8,780 nt of DNA from Candidatus Omnitrophota bacterium (GTDB lineage Bacteria; Omnitrophota; Gorgyraeia; JABMRN01), in assembly GCA_028702395.1 (NCBI GenBank), contig JAQVOV010000061.1, forward strand, positions 1 through 8,780, written 5' to 3'. Below are positions 5,341-8,780 of the stretch, one piece after another; the first letter of the stretch is position 1, and the number at the start of each line of letters is the position of its first letter. The notes below the pieces were generated by a model. The model was not told the origin of the DNA and did not search any database. It saw only the letters and a program-made list of their open reading frames with translations. The position numbers and the translations under genes are program-made.

Positions 5341-8300
5341 TTACCCCAAAGTTATCCGGATAATATCTATTTTCTTTGTCCTTAGCTTTTTTGCTAACAT
5401 TTCTGAAAGAATATCGCTTTTCACTTGATAATTCTTTTTATCTGTATCAAATATTTCATACTCTTTTGGAACAACTTTTTTACTGCCAAAAGTGTCTTTC
5501 TTTTTTTCATTTTCATATATTATCAATGTGTTTTCAAATAAACTGAACGCGTAAGAATTTCTTGGTATTACTACTGCTCTTTTCCCTTTTGAAAAATTAA
5601 ACTCTATTGTTTTTTCCTCTTTAGAAAAAAGATCTTTGCTTAAAACAGGTTCTGGGGAAAAAATAAGTTTTCCATCCTGCATTTTAAAAGGAGATGCCCC
5701 TAAATTCATGAATTTTAAAATATCAAGAAATTCTGCAGTTGCTCCTGAAAGTCTTGCAACAAATCCCGTACCATGCATCTGCTCATTCGCAAACTCACTA
5801 CTTGCAATAAAAGAAGAATTCTCTAAAATACTTTTCCCATATCTTAACGCAGGCTGGAAAGGCACTAAAGCTGTTTTAATATCTTTATAGAACTTTTCGG
5901 CCAGTCCTCCCTTTATAAGTTCCAATAAATACTTGTATTCCATGTGAAGCCAAATACTTTCATTTTCCAACCATCCAGGCTTAAAAACCCTGCTTCTGCC
6001 TATTTCCAATGATTCTTTTTTCAATGAAGCATTTATCTTATACATTCCAAGCTTTTTATCATAAAGAGAGCTGTTTTTTACAGCATTATATAATTTTTCT
6101 TTATCCTTTTTTTTGTCCAGGACTTTAAGCGTCCTTACTACAGCTTCCAAGAATACAGGTAAAGCTCTGCGATGAAACTTCAAAATTTTCTTGTCTTTTG
6201 TCCATTTTACAGGTGTATTTATAAAATACATATTTGGTACATTTTTATAAGTTGGGCATTTTCTTACAGAATCTTCCAGTTTTTTTCTTGCATAATATAA
6301 AAACTCACACAGCTCCTTTTTTGATATGTTCTCAGTTTTTCCATTGATTCCAAAAGTTATACTTTGCCTATATTCTTCTTTAATAGAATTTGATCTATCC
6401 CAATAAACAAAGTTATTCTTAAGATCATACCCTTTTTTATTTTTATCCAGTTGAGCCTTTAACAAGTTAAAAAATCTGAAAACCTCTACAGGAACAGCTA
6501 TATTCGTAAATTCTTCCGAGTTTGAAACTTTAGAAAAAACATTTACTGTTCTTAAAAGCTCTGCAGTTTCTCCTGCTGAAGAAGCAAGCAATCCAGGTAA
6601 ACCATTCATTGAATCACACCATCCAGGTTTATCTGCTTCCATTTCAATTCCAGTACCAAAAGGATCTAAAGTTGCTAGCTTATTGAGTATTAAAACCAAT
6701 AATTTTGCAGCAAAATCACATTTGTATATATCAGACTTACCATTATTTTTCCTAACCCAGCTTTTACTGTTCTTTCTTTGATCTATAAGCTTTTGTTTAT
6801 CATTATCTTTGACAACAGAATTATATTGTCTTATTCTGTTATCTTCATTAACAATATATCTTTGGTAGCGTGGTTTTATTTTATGTGCATCATCATAAAA
6901 CATCATATCTTTGGTTTTAAAGAACAATTTACCCACAAGATCAGGATATACACTGATAAAACTTTCTACAAGATCCATGTTATAAGTCCAATGGTCTATC
7001 CAGTATCCTTCTCCATGATCAGCATCTATATGTGAAGAAGACTCTTTAATGATCTGTTCTATGATATTTTCAACTTGCCCTTTCACAGATACTGTTTGCA
7101 AAAATCTTATTAATTCTCCAGGAGTAAATTCCCCTTTCAGGAAAGCCTTTACTATGCTCTGATCTTTTTTTGTGAAGAACATTTTTGACAACATATTTTG
7201 TTTCGCTTGGCTTTTTATACAAAAAACATCTCCTTTAACAACAAGAGGATTAGCTCCATCTAGCTGAATAAGATCATAAAAATCCTTTATATCCTTTATT
7301 TGCACATCAGGGTTGATATAGTTTGAATTTCTGCGGTTCTGGTTAGTATCTCTGAAATTGCCGTTACCTTGAGAATAGAACTCAGGATTAACAACAAAAT
7401 TATTATAATCCCTTTCAAGATCCCCATGTTTTCTTGTATAAACATATATGACTTTACCACTATTACCTATAGTAATAGGATATCCGCCTCTAAGAATATT
7501 ATCAAGACTTGTTTGTTTAGTATAAGCATCGAAAATTTCATTGTTTGAAAAAACACTAGTTGATCCTGCAATGCTATCTACGATCGTTTTGTTTTCTTTT
7601 CTTTTTCTATCAAAAAAATCCTTTGTGATCATTTTGCTTATTTTATTGTGCTGGTTTTTATCTTCAGCAAACCCGATCAATGAAAAAAGAGAACTTTTGT
7701 CACTGCTTGTTTTAAAATATGAAAAAATACAAGGCGTTGTATTGTTTTTGCGCTGGTCTTTACTTATTCTATATGTTTTATTATCGAAATTACCTGGATA
7801 TCTAAGATCATCATACTCTCCAAAAACCTCTATAGGATCAACGATCATATCAGGTTTTTTCCCATTATCCGTAACACTGAAATAAAAATTACCGCTTTTT
7901 ATATAATCTACTTTTGAAACATCTGCAGCACTTACACGTAACTTGAAAAAAGGCTTTTTTTGTTCAAGGCCTTCCACTTCCATCCATGCCTCAATTGTCC
8001 TAGACATGTGTTTAGCAAACCAATTATTCATTCCATATGGGAAAAGCTTAGGCATCCCATCTATTATTTCTAAACTGCGTTTTTTTCCTTGTATATCCTG
8101 TATATTTACTATTCTTGCTAATGCAGGAAAATTCTCTTGTGCAATTGTAAAATAAATAACCTCTATCTTTATACCATGTTCTTTTGAGATTTCCTCTATC
8201 CTGAATTCATGCGGAGTTATGTAAAGTTTTTGAGCAATGCTTTTATTTCCTATGGCAAAAGGCTCATATATATATTGCTTGTTCTTTTTAGAATATTTTA

Positions 8301-8547
8301 TGAATGTTCTAAACCCATCTATAGAGGTTCTTCTATATGCTACATTTGCAGGGTGAAATTCCATTATTGCGCCATCTTTATCTTTTATGCCAAACGCTGA
8401 CATACATTGGCCTCTATTGACATAAAAAGCCCACATTGGCTTTCCTTTTAAGCCTGCTATACCCGGTAAAAAACTTGCAAAAGATTTTGCTGTATTAAAA
8501 TTCTCTATAACAAACTCATTATCTTTAAAATAATACTTGGAACTCAT
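5341..8547 (-). CDS. Inverting carbohydrate phosphorylase related to GH94/GH149/GH161 (cellobiose or beta-glucan phosphorylase type)
   Basis: The 1068-residue product is predicted to cleave a glycosidic bond with inorganic phosphate and release a sugar 1-phosphate, in the cytoplasm (no signal peptide or membrane segment). The length suits the large GH149/GH161 beta-1,3-glucan phosphorylases better than about 800-residue GH94 cellobiose phosphorylases. An N-terminal beta-sandwich-like half (about 1-330) precedes an (alpha/alpha)6 barrel. Barrel motifs are YSQGNGNFRDTNQNRR (391-406), GEGYWIDHWTYNMDL (512-526), PGWCDSMNGLPGL (641-653), WLHMEYKYLLEL (866-877), ALRYGKSILENSSF (900-913) and HGTGFVARLSGATAEFL (925-941). 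D645 in WCDSMNG aligns with the general-acid Asp of GH94 (W-N-D). The HGTG and RLSGATA stretches fit the phosphate-binding part. Start at 8547 was chosen for GAGGAG five bases upstream; an in-frame ATG at 8580 lies in heptamer repeats and has no such site. The substrate is inferred, not shown. Confidence 0.88.
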   Translation of the reverse strand: MSSKYYFKDNEFVIENFNTAKSFASFLPGIAGLKGKPMWAFYVNRGQCMSAFGIKDKDGAIMEFHPANVAYRRTSIDGFRTFIKYSKKNKQYIYEPFAIGNKSIAQKLYITPHEFRIEEISKEHGIKIEVIYFTIAQENFPALARIVNIQDIQGKKRSLEIIDGMPKLFPYGMNNWFAKHMSRTIEAWMEVEGLEQKKPFFKLRVSAADVSKVDYIKSGNFYFSVTDNGKKPDMIVDPIEVFGEYDDLRYPGNFDNKTYRISKDQRKNNTTPCIFSYFKTSSDKSSLFSLIGFAEDKNQHNKISKMITKDFFDRKRKENKTIVDSIAGSTSVFSNNEIFDAYTKQTSLDNILRGGYPITIGNSGKVIYVYTRKHGDLERDYNNFVVNPEFYSQGNGNFRDTNQNRRNSNYINPDVQIKDIKDFYDLIQLDGANPLVVKGDVFCIKSQAKQNMLSKMFFTKKDQSIVKAFLKGEFTPGELIRFLQTVSVKGQVENIIEQIIKESSSHIDADHGEGYWIDHWTYNMDLVESFISVYPDLVGKLFFKTKDMMFYDDAHKIKPRYQRYIVNEDNRIRQYNSVVKDNDKQKLIDQRKNSKSWVRKNNGKSDIYKCDFAAKLLVLILNKLATLDPFGTGIEMEADKPGWCDSMNGLPGLLASSAGETAELLRTVNVFSKVSNSEEFTNIAVPVEVFRFFNLLKAQLDKNKKGYDLKNNFVYWDRSNSIKEEYRQSITFGINGKTENISKKELCEFLYYARKKLEDSVRKCPTYKNVPNMYFINTPVKWTKDKKILKFHRRALPVFLEAVVRTLKVLDKKKDKEKLYNAVKNSSLYDKKLGMYKINASLKKESLEIGRSRVFKPGWLENESIWLHMEYKYLLELIKGGLAEKFYKDIKTALVPFQPALRYGKSILENSSFIASSEFANEQMHGTGFVARLSGATAEFLDILKFMNLGASPFKMQDGKLIFSPEPVLSKDLFSKEEKTIEFNFSKGKRAVVIPRNSYAFSLFENTLIIYENEKKKDTFGSKKVVPKEYEIFDTDKKNYQVKSDILSEMLAKKLRTKKIDIIRITLG

Positions 8548-8552
8548 TACTT

Positions 8553-8558
8553 CTCCTC
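8553..8558 (-). promoter_or_regulatory. Ribosome binding site fixing the phosphorylase start
   Basis: GAGGAG on the minus strand stands five bases before ATG at 8547. It settles the start against the longer in-frame ATG at 8580, whose extra 11 codons read through heptamer units. The site begins two bases after the last base of the heptamer hairpin arm, so folding of that leader could affect its access. Confidence 0.75.
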
Positions 8559-8602
8559 TATAGCTAGTAGCTATCAGCATTCAGCCTTCAGCTATCAGCA
8601 AA

Positions 8603-8612
8603 AGAACGTTCT
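8603..8612. repeat. 10-bp palindrome inside the hairpin loop
   Basis: AGAACGTTCT is a perfect palindrome directly next to the inner end of heptamer arm one. It could be part of the inverted-repeat element's folded structure or a protein binding site; nothing decides between these. Confidence 0.4.
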
Positions 8613-8638
8613 GAATACCTGTTTTCAAAAACTTCTTT

Positions 8639-8655
8639 TTAAGGACCTTCCTTAA
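8639..8655. repeat. Perfect 7-bp inverted repeat inside the hairpin loop
   Basis: TTAAGGA and TCCTTAA flank CCT. It joins the inner end of heptamer arm two, so the element has a small palindrome next to each arm. This symmetric layout is typical of folded repetitive elements. Confidence 0.45.
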
Positions 8656-8713
8656 GCTGATAGCTAATAGCTGAGAGCTGAAAGCTAAATTTCTATTAAC
8701 TTATCAAATTATT

Positions 8714-8741
8714 AATATATCATAAATCATTACTTAATCAA
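8714..8741 (-). promoter_or_regulatory. Candidate promoter of the phosphorylase gene
   Basis: On the minus strand TTGATT (8741-8736) is followed after 16 bases by TATATT (8719-8714), which is preceded by TGA (extended -10 type). Start would be near 8707, giving a leader of about 160 bases that includes the whole heptamer hairpin. Matches are 4 of 6 and 5 of 6 in AT-rich DNA, so this is only a fair candidate. AATCA and TGATT (8736-8747) form a small dyad overlapping the -35. Confidence 0.4.
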
Positions 8742-8757
8742 GTGATTTAGTTTTCAC

Positions 8758-8777
8758 AAAACATTTTTTTATGTTTT
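8758..8777. repeat. 7-bp inverted repeat at the window edge
   Basis: AAAACAT and ATGTTTT flank six T. It lies just upstream of the proposed phosphorylase promoter and could be an operator, or the end of a signal belonging to a gene beyond the window. It is AT-rich and its meaning is open. Confidence 0.3.
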
Positions 8778-8780
8778 AGG

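Larger units (their letters stand above)
8561..8689. repeat. Inverted pair of heptamer arrays forming a long potential hairpin
   Basis: Arm one (8561-8602) has six 7-base units: TAGCTAG, TAGCTAT, CAGCATT, CAGCCTT, CAGCTAT, CAGCAAA. Arm two (8655-8689) has five units in the opposite sense: AGCTGAT, AGCTAAT, AGCTGAG, AGCTGAA, AGCTAAA. The reverse complement of arm two aligns in phase with arm one over about 40 bases with roughly three quarters identity, including a shared AGCTATCAGC-like core. About 52 bases lie between the arms and contain two smaller palindromes. The element resembles a miniature inverted-repeat or REP-like sequence. No transposase or target-site duplication is visible. It lies between the proposed phosphorylase promoter and its ribosome binding site. 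Confidence 0.7.

Noticed and set aside
7541..7885. Plus-strand open frame of 114 codons with hydrophobic stretches
   Set aside because: It mirrors the phosphorylase reading frame; Phe/Leu-rich content comes from the complement of Lys/Glu/Asp-rich codons, not from a membrane protein.
8548..8580. Longer phosphorylase start at ATG 8580
   Set aside because: The extra codons read through heptamer repeat units, and no ribosome binding site precedes it, while 8547 has GAGGAG at proper spacing.
8561..8689. CRISPR array
   Set aside because: The repeats are contiguous 7-base units without spacers and are arranged in opposite orientations; no cas gene is present.

Overview
The window is AT-rich bacterial DNA. 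It holds three genes, all on the minus strand, so transcription runs from high to low coordinates. In that order they are: a large cytoplasmic phosphorylase related to cellobiose and beta-glucan phosphorylases (8547 to 5341), a ROK-family transcriptional regulator (5043 to 3820), and a very large secreted protein that starts at 3502 and runs off the window edge at position 1. I see no RNA gene, CRISPR array, transposase or plus-strand gene.

The organism cannot be named from this window. Low GC, heptanucleotide intergenic arrays, a large carbohydrate phosphorylase and an oversized repeat-rich exported protein would suit an uncultured polysaccharide-using bacterium (the Omnitrophota or Elusimicrobiota type is one low-confidence guess).

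The gaps are short and rich in signals. Upstream of the phosphorylase (8548-8780) are a plausible sigma-70 promoter and then two opposed heptamer arrays. If transcribed, these would form a long leader hairpin ending at the ribosome binding site. Downstream of the phosphorylase (5044-5340) are a second, different heptamer array touching its stop codon, a perfect 8-bp inverted repeat, a probable intrinsic terminator, and a near-consensus promoter for the regulator. Upstream of the secreted protein (3503-3819) are four direct repeats with an exact 11-bp period, ending where a -35 box would lie. They resemble a Pho box (PhoP/PhoB-type site) and overlap a perfect 14-bp palindrome of the LacI/CcpA operator type. 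A 9-bp inverted repeat follows just after the predicted transcription start.

The likely story is a glycan-use locus. The exported protein carries a central helical-barrel (six-hairpin glycosidase-like) region framed by copies of a 23-residue motif that I do not recognise, and it probably acts on or binds a glycan outside the cytoplasm. The phosphorylase would use inorganic phosphate to release a sugar 1-phosphate from an imported oligosaccharide. The ROK protein would sense a sugar and control one or more of these promoters. The functional link between the three genes is inferred from their proximity and families. The most unusual material is the repeat-framed exported protein, its Pho-box-like promoter, and the heptamer hairpin in the phosphorylase leader.
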